Positions 18,254 through 28,688 of a stretch of DNA of 64,000 bases are shown piece by piece. The position numbers and the translations under genes were made by a program. The number at the start of each line of letters is the position of its first letter. Within the stretch, counting starts at the first letter, position 1. This DNA is from Akkermansiaceae bacterium UBA956 (GTDB lineage: Bacteria > Verrucomicrobiota > Verrucomicrobiia > Verrucomicrobiales > Akkermansiaceae), in contig DBCO01000014.1 of assembly GCA_002293145.1 (NCBI GenBank), positions 1-64,000 of the forward strand, given 5' to 3'. Below the pieces are notes generated by a model, which saw only the letters and a program-made list of their open reading frames with translations, ran no database searches and was not told the DNA's origin.

Positions 18254-19249
18254 TCACTCGCCAATCACCTTGACATGCACGCCATCGCCTTGGCGCATGG
18301 TTCCGAGCACAATGCCGCCTGCACCCGCAGCGCAGGCTTTTTCGACATCGCCAGGAGCCACGATCGCTACCCAGCCAATGCCCATGTTGAGAGTATGGAA
18401 GCGGTCTTCGGAATCGATGTGCTCGTATAGTTTGTGAATGCCTGGCAAGCCCCAAGCAGGAATGGTCAGATCGGCACCGAGCCCCTGGAATAAGCGCTCC
18501 AGATTTTCTGGCAATCCACCGCCAGTGATGTGAGCCATGGCGCGTGGCTTGACACCAGACGCTTTCAGGCCGCGGGTGACGTCATGGTATAGCCGTGTCG
18601 GTTTGAGCCAATGTTGCAGCTCTTCCTCCGTAGCAAGCTCGGGATGCTCACGCAATACGCGACGCACCAGGCTCCAGCCATTGGCGTGGATGCTGTCGGA
18701 AGCATAGCCGACGAGCACATCTCCTTCGCTAACGGTAGTCGGATCAATGAGATCTGGTTTTTCGGCGCAGCCGATGCAGAAGCCTGAAAGCTCGACGATG
18801 CCCTCGGGCACGATGCCTGGCATTTCTGCCGTTTCGCCACCAGCAAGAATGCAGCCGCAGCTCTCCAAATAATCGGCCATGCCGGCGATCAGACGCTCGA
18901 TTTTGTGACCATCCAGCGCTGGGATGCCGATGTAGTCGAGAAACATCAACGGGTCGCCACCAGTGGTGAGGATGTCGTTGACATTCATCGCCACGAGGTC
19001 CTTGCCTGCAGTCTCATACATTTCACGTTCGAGGAGCAACTCGAGCTTAGTCCCCACGCCATCGCATCCTGTCATGATCACTGGTGCCGTATAGGCGCTC
19101 AGGTCATAGCAGGCCGCAAACAGGCCAAAAGCCCCCAGCAGTTGGCGCTCGTTTTGCGTGCGCTTCACATGGCTCTTGATGTCTCCTACGATCGCTGCGG
19201 CTTTCCGCGTATCGACCCCGGCTTGTTGATAAGTCAATTTTCCCGACAT
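18254..19249 (-). CDS. purM: Phosphoribosylformylglycinamidine cyclo-ligase (AIR synthetase)
   Basis: Fifth step of purine synthesis, ATP-dependent closure of the imidazole ring of AIR. Starting at 19249 (MSGKLTYQQAGVDTRKAA) gives about 331 residues, close to the family norm. The longer frame to 19369 adds an unrelated N-terminus. Motifs are YQQAGVD, TGCDGVGTKLEL, NVNDILTTGGDPLMFLDY, ILAGGETAEMPG, YASDSIHANGWSL, HITGGGLPENL and NMGIGWV. It lies directly upstream of purF, which supports a small purine operon. Confidence 0.95.
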   Translation of the reverse strand: MSGKLTYQQAGVDTRKAAAIVGDIKSHVKRTQNERQLLGAFGLFAACYDLSAYTAPVIMTGCDGVGTKLELLLEREMYETAGKDLVAMNVNDILTTGGDPLMFLDYIGIPALDGHKIERLIAGMADYLESCGCILAGGETAEMPGIVPEGIVELSGFCIGCAEKPDLIDPTTVSEGDVLVGYASDSIHANGWSLVRRVLREHPELATEEELQHWLKPTRLYHDVTRGLKASGVKPRAMAHITGGGLPENLERLFQGLGADLTIPAWGLPGIHKLYEHIDSEDRFHTLNMGIGWVAIVAPGDVEKACAAGAGGIVLGTMRQGDGVHVKVIGE

Positions 19250-19764
19250 TGCGTTCAGTGCCTCGCGGCACACGCTTGTGACACCCTGAGCGCGCTGAGT
19301 CACGCCTAAAAACCAAGGAACTGTAGTTTTCTCAAAAAGCCTTGATCCTTCATAGAAAAATAGAAACAACGGATTTAATGAGACTAGCTAAGTGGCCGCT
19401 CATTTACTTTTTATATGATCGGAAATTCTTCTTGGTAATCCTCCCATCCGTTAAATCCGTCGGTGAAATGACGTTAATACAACATGCCATTTTCCCATTT
19501 AAGTTGATTTCGCAGAGGGAATTCAGCACCAAAGAACGACAGAACGTGGTTCTTATTTACTCTGATGCAATGTCGTGATAGACAAAATTTCTGATGAAGC
19601 ATGAGGCAATCTTGTGCAAATACGGTAGCCTTTCACAAAACAAGTTCCGACCACAGATGAAATGCATGAGAAATCTTGCAGTAGAAAGTAACTTTCCCGT
19701 TGTGTATCCTGAACAAGCGAATGTGGAGCAGGACATCTTGAACTGGTGAGTTAATAATGATAGA
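19250..19764. other. 515-bp intergenic stretch between purM and the LTD/CotH gene
   Basis: Divergent promoter region. I see no convincing gene, RNA or terminator, and the short frames inside have no recognisable protein features. Confidence 0.5.
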
Positions 19765-22700
19765 GTGCCCGCTGTGCATACTGGTATTACACTCATAAGA
19801 GATTATTTTTCACGTCTCTTTTTGACCTTGTTGCTCTCGAGTCGTTTACTTGCTGCGGGAGACAGCGTGGTGGTCATCAACGAGATCCACTATAACCCAG
19901 CGAATCCCTTATTGGAATATGTAGAGCTGCACAATGAGCTTTCGGTGAATGTCGATCTCTCCGGCTGGCGTTTCGATGGCGGACTCACTTACGCTTTCCC
20001 CGAAGGCACGGTGATTCCAGCGCGAGGCTATCGGGTGGTGGCCAGAGAACCAGCAGCACTCGCGGCAGCTACCGGAGCTAGTGGATTGTTAGGACCGTTT
20101 GAGGGTGCCCTCGCAAACGAAGGGGAAACGCTCCGCCTCTGGAACAACAACGGCGCGCTACGAACGCAAACCGCGCCGCCTTCCCCGCCTGCTGCGAACG
20201 AGTTGTGGAGCCTAGACATTCATGGGGACGGAGTAGGCGGAGTCTTCGGCCAAGTACCGCCGGCTACGATGAGCGGCGCAGAATCGGCCAGCGGGATCGG
20301 CAATGTCTGGAATGCTCTGACCCTCGCCAGCCATCCAGCGACATCCGTGAATCCGAGCATTAGCTCGATAGTCAATAGTAGTGGTGCGGCAACTGCACTC
20401 TCGTTCAGCATCGCCGGTACGATCAGCGGATTTACCTACGCTTCGTCTGGCGGGTCAACGAATCTTTACAACGACTACCTATTCCTCAATGCGGGCAATA
20501 GCGCCGCCAGTATCACCTGGCAGATCGGTGGCGCACCATTGGGGAAAACCTACTCGATGTGGCTCTATGGCTCTTCGGCGAGAAGTGTGCGGATCAAAGT
20601 CGATGCGAACGGGAATGGCACGCTCACAGACGATGTCGCTGTTATCGCGCCGGCTGGTGGCGGCGTTCGGGTCAACGGCATCGTGCCGCAGGCATCTGGG
20701 TTGATCATCGGTAATGCCGACGCGCCTGATGGAGAAACTAACTGGTCCGGCTTTCAATTATTCGTATCAGCGGTTGGCGGAGGCACGAGCTTTGATCTGG
20801 GTAGCCATGACACGGGGCTAGAGCGCAGGAGGCTGATGGACGAAATCTCTTACGGTGATCGCGGCGACTGGCCAGTGGGTCCCGATGGATCGGGCTACAC
20901 CTTGGCAAAGATCGAGCCGCGCGCTGGAAATGGCTTCGAAAACTGGGCGACCTCGATGCAAGTGAATGGTACGCCCGGCGCGCTGAATTTTTCCAGTCCT
21001 AGCGATGCAGTGGGACCATCGGTGGCGTTTCACGAACTCTCCGGTGCGACAGATCCCGTGTTTCGGGCGGAGCTACACAACTATGGGACGAGTTCCGTGA
21101 ATTTAGCGGCATGGATGATTCGGAGCGAAGCAATGTCTTACACGTTTCCCGCTGCATCCCTGGCGGCAGGAGCCTATTTAGTGATCGACGAGACGCAACT
21201 CGGATTCCGCCCTGTTGCAGGAACACCGCTGTTTTTGCTGTCCCCTGCTCGGCTCGCAGATGGGGCGAGAGTCGAAACAAATCTGCGCGCAAGGCTGACG
21301 GCGAGTGGGCGCTGGCAGGTGCCGACTGGACCGAACTTTGGAATAGCGAATAGCTTCGCGATCGAACAAAACATTGTCATCAATGAAGTCCTTCACACCC
21401 CTTTCGACGGCGGCGATGAGGAGTGGCTGGAGTTAAAGAACAAAGGATTAACGGCGATTGATATCGGCGGCTGGCGGCTCTCTGGCGGAATCTCATTTAC
21501 CTTTCCTGCGAGTACCATTATTCCTGCAGGCGACTTTCTGGTGGTTGCGAAAAATTCGACGGCATTGTTGTCGAAATATCCCGGTCGCCCAGTGATCGGA
21601 AACTACTCCGGCCAACTCGGAGGCTCGGAGCGGATTCTACTTGAAGACACGAATCGAAATCTCGCGGACGAAGTAAGCTACTCCGAAAATGCCCCATGGC
21701 CCGTGAATGCGGATCGCGGTGGATCGAGTATCGAACTCCGTGACGCTGCCTCAGACAATGCCACGCCAGAGGCATGGGGAGACAGCACGACCGGGCACCT
21801 CGGGGCTTGGCAGAACATCGTCTATCAGGGCGTCGCGACCGACGATGGAATCGGCAACGATGCTTTCCGCGACTTCATGCTCGGCATGCTAGATCAAGGC
21901 GAAGTATTGATCGACGACCTGAGCGTCCGTGAGAGCCCCACGGGCACCAACGTCGAATTCTTGGAATTCCGTAATTTCGAATCCGATACCATCGGTCTGC
22001 CGCCAGCTGGCTGGCGTTGCCTGGGCACTCACGGCCAAGGCAGGACCCGAGTGGTGGTGGATCCTGATAATCCATCTAACAAGTGCCTCAAAGTGGTGGC
22101 AACTGGCCAGACCGAGGACAAGCACAACCGCATCGAAACTACTTTCCTTAACAGCCAGACGGTGGTGGTCGGTCGGACGTATCAAATCTCGTTCCTTGCT
22201 CGTTGGCTGTCTGGGTCGAATCAGGTTAACACGCGGCTCTACTTCAATTTCCTCCAGAAAACCTCGCTTCTCGGTGTGGGCAATCTGTGGGGAACGCCGG
22301 GCGTCGAGAACTCTATCGTCACAGCGAATGCCGGACCTGCAATACAGGCTATGACCCATCAACCCGCGGTGCCAACTGCAGGAGAATCGGTCACTGTATC
22401 GGCGAAAATTTCCGACCCACAGGGACTAGCAACGCCTCAAGTCCGGTATCGGGTTGGCTCTGGGTCGTGGCAATCGGTGACGATGTCGCTCAACAGTTCT
22501 GGAAGTTATCAAGCTACGCTGCCCGGCCAGTCCGCTGGGAGCCTAGTGGCATTTCATGTCAGAGCTGCAGATGCTTCCGGCGGGGTTTCCGATTATCCAG
22601 CAGGTGGTGAGAGTGGCGGGGCTTTTTATCGTGTTGCCAACGGCGATGCGGACACGAGTGGTATACGCGGCAACCTGCGTGTTCTGATTTCTCCAGAAAG

Positions 22701-24897
22701 CGAGCTCTTACTGTTCACCAACACCAACCGAATGAGTAACGACAGCTTTCCTGCGACGGTGATCGAGGACGAAAAAGTGATCTACTATGCTTGCAATATG
22801 CGACTCAAAGGAAGCGCATTCGGCCGATACAGCGGAACCGAGTTCGGTTACAACATCGGTTTTCCCACAGGTCGCCTCTTCCGCGGCGTGCACGATAGCG
22901 TTAGCATCGAGCGGGCAGGAAACATGAAGGAGATCGTAGCTAAACACCTTCTCAACCGCGCGGGCGGCGGCTACTGGAGTCAATACGACGACGTAGCGAA
23001 AGTAAACGGCCCGGGCGTTTCCGGCATCGCTCTGATCGCCTCCAGCCGAACCACTAATGCCTTTCTCCAAAGCCTCTTTCCCGAGCTTTCCACTGGCACG
23101 GTTTTCAACCACGAGTTGCTCTATCAACCTAACGGAACCGTTGATGGCAACGAGCGCAGCCTCAAGCTGAACAATCCATACAATCATAACCGCGGAACTT
23201 ACGATCTGGCCGATCGCGGCACCGACAAGGAGGCTTACCGCTGGGGCTGGCAGATCCGCAGCAAGCGGCGCAACGACAACTACGACAGCATTGTGCGGTT
23301 AAACCGCGCCTTCGCGCTCAGCGGTTCGGCGTTCACTGCCGAGATCTCGGAAACGATCGACGTGGACCAATGGATGCGCACCTGGGCGATCATGGGACTT
23401 TACGGCAATGACGATCAGTTCGGGCGACTTTACGCGCACAATTGGCGGCTTTATCAACGGCCTACCGACGGCCGACTGATCGCCTTGCCATGGGACCTCG
23501 ACCGCGCCTTCAACCTCGGCACGAATTCGTCCTTGGTGGCGACCGACTCTAAGATTACCAATCTTTTTGCCGTTCCTGCCTACAAACGTGCCTTCGATCT
23601 TCATCTGCTCGATCTGGTGAGGACCACCTTCAATACGGACTATCTCACATCGTGGATTGACCACCTCGGTCTCGTTGCCGGCGAGTCTGCCGAGTTCGCG
23701 GGGCTGCCAGGGTATGTCGGGAGCCGCTCCAGCTTCGCACTGAGCACCTTGCCAGCGCAACTGCCTTTCGCGATCACAACGAACGGCGGCAACGGATTTT
23801 CCACGGCCAATAATACGGTCATTCTCACAGGAAATGGCTGGAGCGACGTGGCGACTATCTCGCGGGATGGAATTTCCACACCGCTCCAGATCAACTGGAC
23901 TGGACCCACGAGTTGGTCCGTAACAGTATCCTTGAACTTAGGTCTGAATACGATTTCACTGACAGCACGGAATCCTCAGGATGTGGTCACAGGGACCGAC
24001 CAGATCACGGTGACTAGCTCCGCGACATCGGTTCCCGCCTCTTCTTCGAATCTAGTGGTCAGCGAGCTTCACTACAATCCGCTGACCGCCACATCCGCCG
24101 ATAATGCGGCAGGTTTTTCGACAGGAGACTTTGAATACATCGAGCTAATGAACCTCAGTCTGACTCAGCCGGTGAACCTAACAAATGTCCGTTTTGACCA
24201 AGGTATTTCCTACGAATTCACGGACACCATCATCCTGCCGCAAGGCGGGCGAATTGTGTTGCCTCGCCTTGCCGCAGCTTTTGCCCGACGACACCCGAAT
24301 ATTCCGTTTGCAGGGCAGTTCTATGACAGTACCGATCCGGCAGCAAACCAGTTCAGCAACGGCGGAGAGATGATCACTCTACTTGCTGCAAACGGACAGG
24401 TGATCCAATCTTTCACCTACGACGACTTCGTGCCATGGCCTCTGGAGGCGGACGGCGCAGGCCCCTCGCTTGTGTTGATCTCGCCCTCATCGAATCCAGA
24501 TCCAAATAACCCACTTAACTGGAGGGCGAGTACCACCACGTCGGGGAATCCGGGCACTAGCGACAGTCTACCCGCATTTACCGGGGAGACGCATGCGGAC
24601 AGCAACGGCAATTATCGCGCAGATTTGTTAGACTACGCACTAGGAAATGGTGCTTCACCCTCGGCGGTACCAACCGTGGACGGGGGATTTGTCTTCACCT
24701 TCGAACGTGACAGGCTTGCGCAAGCGATGGTGGAGATCGAGCGTTCCACCGATCTCATCTCATGGGAAACAGTCAACAACGGCGGAATCCTATCACGCGT
24801 TGCGACCGGTGCTTCGATCGAACTCATTGGAATCGCTGTTCCGCCACCAAGCCAACCGACAAACCGACTGTTCTTGCGATTGAAGGTGACGAAGTGA
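19765..24897 (+). CDS. Giant secreted lamin-tail-domain / CotH-kinase protein
   Basis: 1710 residues, GTG start, signal-like LFLTLLLSSRLLAAG. There are three lamin tail domains: about 33-130 (VVINEIHYNP, VDLSGWRF), about 535-640 (IVINEVLHTP, IDIGGWRL) and about 1430-1530 (LVVSELHYNP, VNLTNVRF). Between the second and third lies an immunoglobulin/FN3-like segment and a CotH-type atypical kinase domain (about 970-1290: MRLKGSAFGRYSG, VSIERAGNMKE, GLYGNDDQFG, ALPWDLDRAFNLG). A bacterial-Ig-like domain and a short C-terminal beta domain complete it. LTD/CotH exoproteins are common in Verrucomicrobiota, and surface attachment or protein phosphorylation is inferred. The short C-terminal domain may be a secretion signal. 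Confidence 0.88.
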   Translation: MPAVHTGITLIRDYFSRLFLTLLLSSRLLAAGDSVVVINEIHYNPANPLLEYVELHNELSVNVDLSGWRFDGGLTYAFPEGTVIPARGYRVVAREPAALAAATGASGLLGPFEGALANEGETLRLWNNNGALRTQTAPPSPPAANELWSLDIHGDGVGGVFGQVPPATMSGAESASGIGNVWNALTLASHPATSVNPSISSIVNSSGAATALSFSIAGTISGFTYASSGGSTNLYNDYLFLNAGNSAASITWQIGGAPLGKTYSMWLYGSSARSVRIKVDANGNGTLTDDVAVIAPAGGGVRVNGIVPQASGLIIGNADAPDGETNWSGFQLFVSAVGGGTSFDLGSHDTGLERRRLMDEISYGDRGDWPVGPDGSGYTLAKIEPRAGNGFENWATSMQVNGTPGALNFSSPSDAVGPSVAFHELSGATDPVFRAELHNYGTSSVNLAAWMIRSEAMSYTFPAASLAAGAYLVIDETQLGFRPVAGTPLFLLSPARLADGARVETNLRARLTASGRWQVPTGPNFGIANSFAIEQNIVINEVLHTPFDGGDEEWLELKNKGLTAIDIGGWRLSGGISFTFPASTIIPAGDFLVVAKNSTALLSKYPGRPVIGNYSGQLGGSERILLEDTNRNLADEVSYSENAPWPVNADRGGSSIELRDAASDNATPEAWGDSTTGHLGAWQNIVYQGVATDDGIGNDAFRDFMLGMLDQGEVLIDDLSVRESPTGTNVEFLEFRNFESDTIGLPPAGWRCLGTHGQGRTRVVVDPDNPSNKCLKVVATGQTEDKHNRIETTFLNSQTVVVGRTYQISFLARWLSGSNQVNTRLYFNFLQKTSLLGVGNLWGTPGVENSIVTANAGPAIQAMTHQPAVPTAGESVTVSAKISDPQGLATPQVRYRVGSGSWQSVTMSLNSSGSYQATLPGQSAGSLVAFHVRAADASGGVSDYPAGGESGGAFYRVANGDADTSGIRGNLRVLISPESELLLFTNTNRMSNDSFPATVIEDEKVIYYACNMRLKGSAFGRYSGTEFGYNIGFPTGRLFRGVHDSVSIERAGNMKEIVAKHLLNRAGGGYWSQYDDVAKVNGPGVSGIALIASSRTTNAFLQSLFPELSTGTVFNHELLYQPNGTVDGNERSLKLNNPYNHNRGTYDLADRGTDKEAYRWGWQIRSKRRNDNYDSIVRLNRAFALSGSAFTAEISETIDVDQWMRTWAIMGLYGNDDQFGRLYAHNWRLYQRPTDGRLIALPWDLDRAFNLGTNSSLVATDSKITNLFAVPAYKRAFDLHLLDLVRTTFNTDYLTSWIDHLGLVAGESAEFAGLPGYVGSRSSFALSTLPAQLPFAITTNGGNGFSTANNTVILTGNGWSDVATISRDGISTPLQINWTGPTSWSVTVSLNLGLNTISLTARNPQDVVTGTDQITVTSSATSVPASSSNLVVSELHYNPLTATSADNAAGFSTGDFEYIELMNLSLTQPVNLTNVRFDQGISYEFTDTIILPQGGRIVLPRLAAAFARRHPNIPFAGQFYDSTDPAANQFSNGGEMITLLAANGQVIQSFTYDDFVPWPLEADGAGPSLVLISPSSNPDPNNPLNWRASTTTSGNPGTSDSLPAFTGETHADSNGNYRADLLDYALGNGASPSAVPTVDGGFVFTFERDRLAQAMVEIERSTDLISWETVNNGGILSRVATGASIELIGIAVPPPSQPTNRLFLRLKVTK

Positions 24898-24912
24898 TAG
24901 TCAATCTATTTG

Positions 24913-25290
24913 CTACTTGTTGAAATATGTCGCTCGCAGTAGTTCCATGACCATTGCCAATTCATCTTCTCCGGGCGGACGATCCCAGATGAGAAAACGA
25001 GCGATTTCGCCGTCGAAGGATTCTTGACCAGGGTGCGGGATTGCATCGCGTTCTTGGCCCATAGTCATGCGCGATGCATTGGCTTTCTGATTCACTTGGA
25101 AATCAATCGAGCTAACTGATTTAGCCTGATTCAAAAAAAGTTCGAGCTTCGCCATTCCGTCACCCTCCCCCATTCGCCCCGCGTTCAGGTGGAACTTAAC
25201 AGTCTCCAACTTTGAACCGATCAGTTGCGGATTATTCACATCAAAGCGACCATAAATAAGCCATCGATGACAAGAAGCATATGTTTGCAA
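24913..25290 (-). pseudogene. C-terminal fragment of a LamG/concanavalin-like domain protein
   Basis: 125 residues from a TTG start. The end (FDGEIARFLIWDRPPGEDEL, then a short helix to the stop) matches the closing strands of LamG/laminin-like domains of PVC exoproteins. VKFHLNAGRMG and AKLELFLN are earlier strands. A signal peptide and the first strands are missing, and the frame runs into the end of the upstream kinase gene, so this looks like the tail of a gene truncated by recombination. It could be co-transcribed with the thiamine operon, with which it has no evident functional link. Confidence 0.6.
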
Positions 25291-25298
25291 GTCAGATT

Positions 25299-25808
25299 CT
25301 ATGAGAACTTCATCACTGCCTCCGCCGCCAGCTTTAGGCGCTCAGGACCATTACCGGAAATCACTTGATAGTCCCTTCCTGTTTCCCGCACGGCAGCTAG
25401 ATGTTTTTCAAACAGCTCGCCCCTGTCATCGCGAGCTTCGCGGAGAGGATCAAATTCCCAAGGAAGGTCAGGCGTGCAAACGAGATAGACATGATCCTGC
25501 TCGGCAGCCGCCGACTCTCGCAACCATGGTTCGCATCGTGAAAATGCTACCTCGCACCAGACGAGATAGTTTTGCAAATCGGTATCATAGAGCGCCAATG
25601 AGGTCGTTGATGGAACTTGCTCTTGCTGATACAATAAATGACCTCGCGCGATTTCGTGCACAAGATCACAATCATATTGTGGCCCGTATTTCTCCAAATA
25701 GAGACGGGCGTATTCGAGCGCGTAGCGCAACCGAAACCGTTCCGCTAAGGCGAGAGTCAGTGTCGTTTTTCCCGATGACTCTGGCCCTGTGATTACGATT
25801 CTTCTCAT
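25299..25808 (-). CDS. NadR-like P-loop kinase, probably acting on thiamine
   Basis: About 169 residues from ATG 25808, which overlaps the pnuC stop as ATGA (translational coupling). The Walker A motif is GPESSGKTTL at the N-terminus. EYARLYLEKYG, YDTDLQNYLVWCE, YLVCTPDLPWEFDPLRE and YQVISGNGPERL match the ribosylnicotinamide kinase half of NadR (AAA_28 group). In NAD salvage this kinase traps the substrate imported by PnuC. Here both genes lie behind a TPP riboswitch and a TonB receptor, so phosphorylation of thiamine is the more likely role. That is inference from context. Confidence 0.85.
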   Translation of the reverse strand: MRRIVITGPESSGKTTLTLALAERFRLRYALEYARLYLEKYGPQYDCDLVHEIARGHLLYQQEQVPSTTSLALYDTDLQNYLVWCEVAFSRCEPWLRESAAAEQDHVYLVCTPDLPWEFDPLREARDDRGELFEKHLAAVRETGRDYQVISGNGPERLKLAAEAVMKFS

Positions 25809-26419
25809 GCCATCCCCTCCCTCATCGTGCGCCGCCATGACCACCATCCATACACACCAAGGATCAGAAAAAATCCATACTGCGCGGCATATATGGGCGA
25901 TTCCTTAAGGAGGTAAATATGGATACCTAAGGCATTGACGATCACCCAAACAAGCCAGTTTTCCATGCGCTTTCTCGCTTGAAGAAGTTGCGCAAAGTAA
26001 CTTAACACAGTAGTGATTGCATCACGCCAAAGTAAGGCCGGTGGCGTCATCCAAGAAACATGTTCGGAGAAAAGCTTAACGCTACTTCCCCACAACAACA
26101 CTGCCACCAGCGCACCAATCAGCAAGAACATTTGCTGTCGTCGTGTTAGCCATCTCGGACGGAACGATTCCTCCACGCTGCCATGCCGATGCCAGGTGAA
26201 CCAGCAATAGAGCTGCAGCGGCACATACGACACATACAGGATCCCATCAGAAACTAAATTCCAACGCGTAAATGCCAGCCACGCTGAGATCAGAGCCCAC
26301 AGGATTCCCAGCGGCCAGCCAAGGATGTTTTGCCGCGCGATCAGAATCACGCTCACCACCGCCAACGCGGTGCCGATGTACTCTGGTGCCTGACCTGCTA
26401 AGAATCCCTGTTCATCCAT
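25805..26419 (-). CDS. pnuT: PnuC/PnuT family vitamin transporter, predicted thiamine importer
   Basis: 204 residues with about seven membrane segments. The PnuC aromatic features are present: YCWFTWHRHG, then NWLVWVIVNALGIHIYLLKE and GVYGWWSWRR near the end. PnuC relatives move nicotinamide riboside, riboflavin (PnuX) or thiamine (PnuT) by facilitated diffusion driven by intracellular phosphorylation. Position between a TPP-riboswitch-led TonB receptor and a kinase points to thiamine. It lies 14 bp after the receptor gene and overlaps the kinase by 4 bp. Confidence 0.88.
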   Translation of the reverse strand: MDEQGFLAGQAPEYIGTALAVVSVILIARQNILGWPLGILWALISAWLAFTRWNLVSDGILYVSYVPLQLYCWFTWHRHGSVEESFRPRWLTRRQQMFLLIGALVAVLLWGSSVKLFSEHVSWMTPPALLWRDAITTVLSYFAQLLQARKRMENWLVWVIVNALGIHIYLLKESPIYAAQYGFFLILGVYGWWSWRRTMREGMA

Positions 26420-26433
26420 ATACGAAAAATATG

Positions 26434-28569
26434 TTAGAAATCGCGCCGCACCGTGATACCGATCTGACGGGGCTGAGCAAGCGACTCATAGCGACGGGTG
26501 GCATATCCCACATCGGGATCATTACCAAAATTGAATACACGTTGGGTGTAATCTTCATCTAACAAGTTTCTTGCCCACAGACTCAGCGTCCAATCATCTT
26601 TGGCGTAACCGATGCTGGCATTGACGTTGAAAAATCCATCGCGTTTTTCATTGTGATCATTCGATTCAAAAAACTCGCTGCGCCCCGTGAGATCCAGCGT
26701 GCTAAAGAATCCCGATTCGTGCTGATACCGACCTCCCAGCGACCATGTATACGCAGGAGTCGCAGCTAATTCACGACCACCGCCGGTGCCGCCTTTTGAT
26801 AAAGTATACTCATCGATCGATGACGTCATCACGCCGATGCTACTGAAGAGAAAGAGCTCGTCGTTGACTTGCAAATTGGACTCGATTTCCACGCCAGTTA
26901 TGTAGGCATCGCCACCATTTTCCTCGGCAAAGCTAAATTCGCCGCCCACACCATCAGAATACCGCACCTGAGTGTTGTTACGCTCGAGATAAAATCCGGT
27001 GATCGCAGAGGTAAAGCGACCATCCATCCAGTTGCCGCGCATTCCCACCTCGTAATTCCACAGGTCCTCCGTATCAAAAGTCAGCGGGTCTGTGGCGGGA
27101 TCGATTTCGCGCGCGTCCAAATTTAAACCACCTGCTTTATAGCCAAGCGCAATCGAGGCAAAACCTAACAGACGATCATTCAAGTCGTGCTCATAGGTCA
27201 CCTTCCCACCAAACATGGTATCGGTAAAATCCGCAGAAAACGAATCTCCATTTCGCGGGTTCAAGCTATCCGCCGTAGTGTCCACATGCTCCAAACGCAG
27301 CCCCATGATCAAACGATTACGTTCGGATAAATCATGCCCTGCCTGACCAAAGATCGCATAGTTTTCCGAGGTGTAATCCGTATCTAAGCGCGGCACCCGA
27401 TCCGTCTCGCCCCGCAGATATTCGCTCGTTTCGTCAGTCACGCCCACAAAGGCCCCCAGCGTCCAGCGATCAATCAGCCCGAACACTCGCTCTGCATCAG
27501 GTGCCGAATCCAAGCGCACTTCCTGTGAGAAATTTTTGCGCTCACGATCCAACTCACTAATACCTTGATAGGACGCCGAGGTCCAGTCCTCATCATAACT
27601 GTAAAAAGAGTCCGTGTTAGTGCCTGAAGTAATCGAAGTGAGTTTAGCTCCCTGCCAACCATCATAGGTCACGCGCACGCTACCGCCAAGTGATCGCTGA
27701 AAGTCCCGCCCTGGTTCATCGCTGAAAGTATGCGAACCATTGTTATCGAGAGCAAATTCATCATAGCCATTGTCGAGATATGCATGAAAAGTCGTCGCAT
27801 CCACACGTAGGTCTGAACTCGGATTCCAGGTCAAGCCCAGGCGCGAAGTCCATTCATCCAGTGCGTTTGTATCTTGGTTCAAAAACACATTGCGGCGGAA
27901 GCCATCGCTCTGATTCCGATAAAGCGAAAAGCGGAACATCAACTCCTCGGGATCGCGCTGCAACAAAGGACCGCCAAAGGCCATACCTGCTGCAAATAGA
28001 TCATCCTGCCCAGCCGTCACTTCGGTGCGGCCTGTCCAGTGTGGCGTTGGGCTGGCAGAAGTCATGCGCACCATCCCACCAGCTGCATTCACGCCAAACG
28101 CTCCCGCCTGCGGTCCGCGCAGCACCTCAACTTGCTCCATATCAAACGCACTCGCCACCGATGCGATGCCCGTGAAATCGATATCATCCACAACGAAGCG
28201 AACGGAGAAATCCGGAGACTCCCCCTCAAACTGAGAATTCTCCCCCATGCCGCGAAGCTGGAAATACCGCGGACGCGAGGTGCCGCCCGTGGATGTCAGA
28301 TTGGGCGTGCGCTCGATCAAATCCGCAAAATGCCGAATGTTCGGATTCTTCAAGCTTTCCGCATCATATACAGAAACACTGGCTGGAATATCGCTCAATA
28401 GTGATTGCCATAAGTCCGAGGTGACGACCATCTCTTTGAGTTCCTCAGTTTGCGGAGGTTGTCCCTCTGTTTTCTGCTCGATCTCTTGCGAAAATCCGCA
28501 GGCCATCGATAAGAGGCTCAGGGATCCCAACGAAAAATTACGCGTGTAAGATGATGTGCTGTAAGTCAT
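26434..28569 (-). CDS. TonB-dependent outer-membrane receptor, predicted for thiamine
   Basis: About 711 residues from ATG 28569 (MTYSTSSYTRNFSLGSLSLL signal). The plug domain begins near ELKEMVVTSDLW. It includes SVSVYDAESL, LRGMGENS and VEVLRGPQAGAFGVNAAGGM. A 22-stranded barrel follows and ends with aromatic QIGITVRRDF, the usual C-terminal Phe needed for outer-membrane insertion. The TPP riboswitch in the leader and the PnuT gene downstream indicate transport of thiamine or a phosphorylated form. Uptake would be repressed when TPP is plentiful. Confidence 0.92.
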   Translation of the reverse strand: MTYSTSSYTRNFSLGSLSLLSMACGFSQEIEQKTEGQPPQTEELKEMVVTSDLWQSLLSDIPASVSVYDAESLKNPNIRHFADLIERTPNLTSTGGTSRPRYFQLRGMGENSQFEGESPDFSVRFVVDDIDFTGIASVASAFDMEQVEVLRGPQAGAFGVNAAGGMVRMTSASPTPHWTGRTEVTAGQDDLFAAGMAFGGPLLQRDPEELMFRFSLYRNQSDGFRRNVFLNQDTNALDEWTSRLGLTWNPSSDLRVDATTFHAYLDNGYDEFALDNNGSHTFSDEPGRDFQRSLGGSVRVTYDGWQGAKLTSITSGTNTDSFYSYDEDWTSASYQGISELDRERKNFSQEVRLDSAPDAERVFGLIDRWTLGAFVGVTDETSEYLRGETDRVPRLDTDYTSENYAIFGQAGHDLSERNRLIMGLRLEHVDTTADSLNPRNGDSFSADFTDTMFGGKVTYEHDLNDRLLGFASIALGYKAGGLNLDAREIDPATDPLTFDTEDLWNYEVGMRGNWMDGRFTSAITGFYLERNNTQVRYSDGVGGEFSFAEENGGDAYITGVEIESNLQVNDELFLFSSIGVMTSSIDEYTLSKGGTGGGRELAATPAYTWSLGGRYQHESGFFSTLDLTGRSEFFESNDHNEKRDGFFNVNASIGYAKDDWTLSLWARNLLDEDYTQRVFNFGNDPDVGYATRRYESLAQPRQIGITVRRDF

Positions 28570-28612
28570 AATGGTAGTGTGTTTGAAAAACATTCACACC
28601 ACTCAGCAGCCA

Positions 28613-28655
28613 GAGAAAGATCACCACTGTAAAAAGTCCGCAGGCATTTTCGCCA
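28613..28655 (-). terminator. Possible intrinsic terminator in the riboswitch expression platform
   Basis: On the minus strand CTGCTGGC and GCCTGCGG can pair around AAAAT, with one mismatch and one wobble, followed by ACTTTTTAC. It lies between the TPP aptamer and the receptor start, where an attenuator is expected. Confidence 0.4.
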
Positions 28656-28688
28656 GCAGAAAAATAGAACAATAGATCTCTCGCTCTC

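Noticed and set aside
17442..18437. Plus-strand frame of over 300 codons across purF and the purM end
   Set aside because: It spans two real minus-strand genes and the spacer between them, so it is a shadow.
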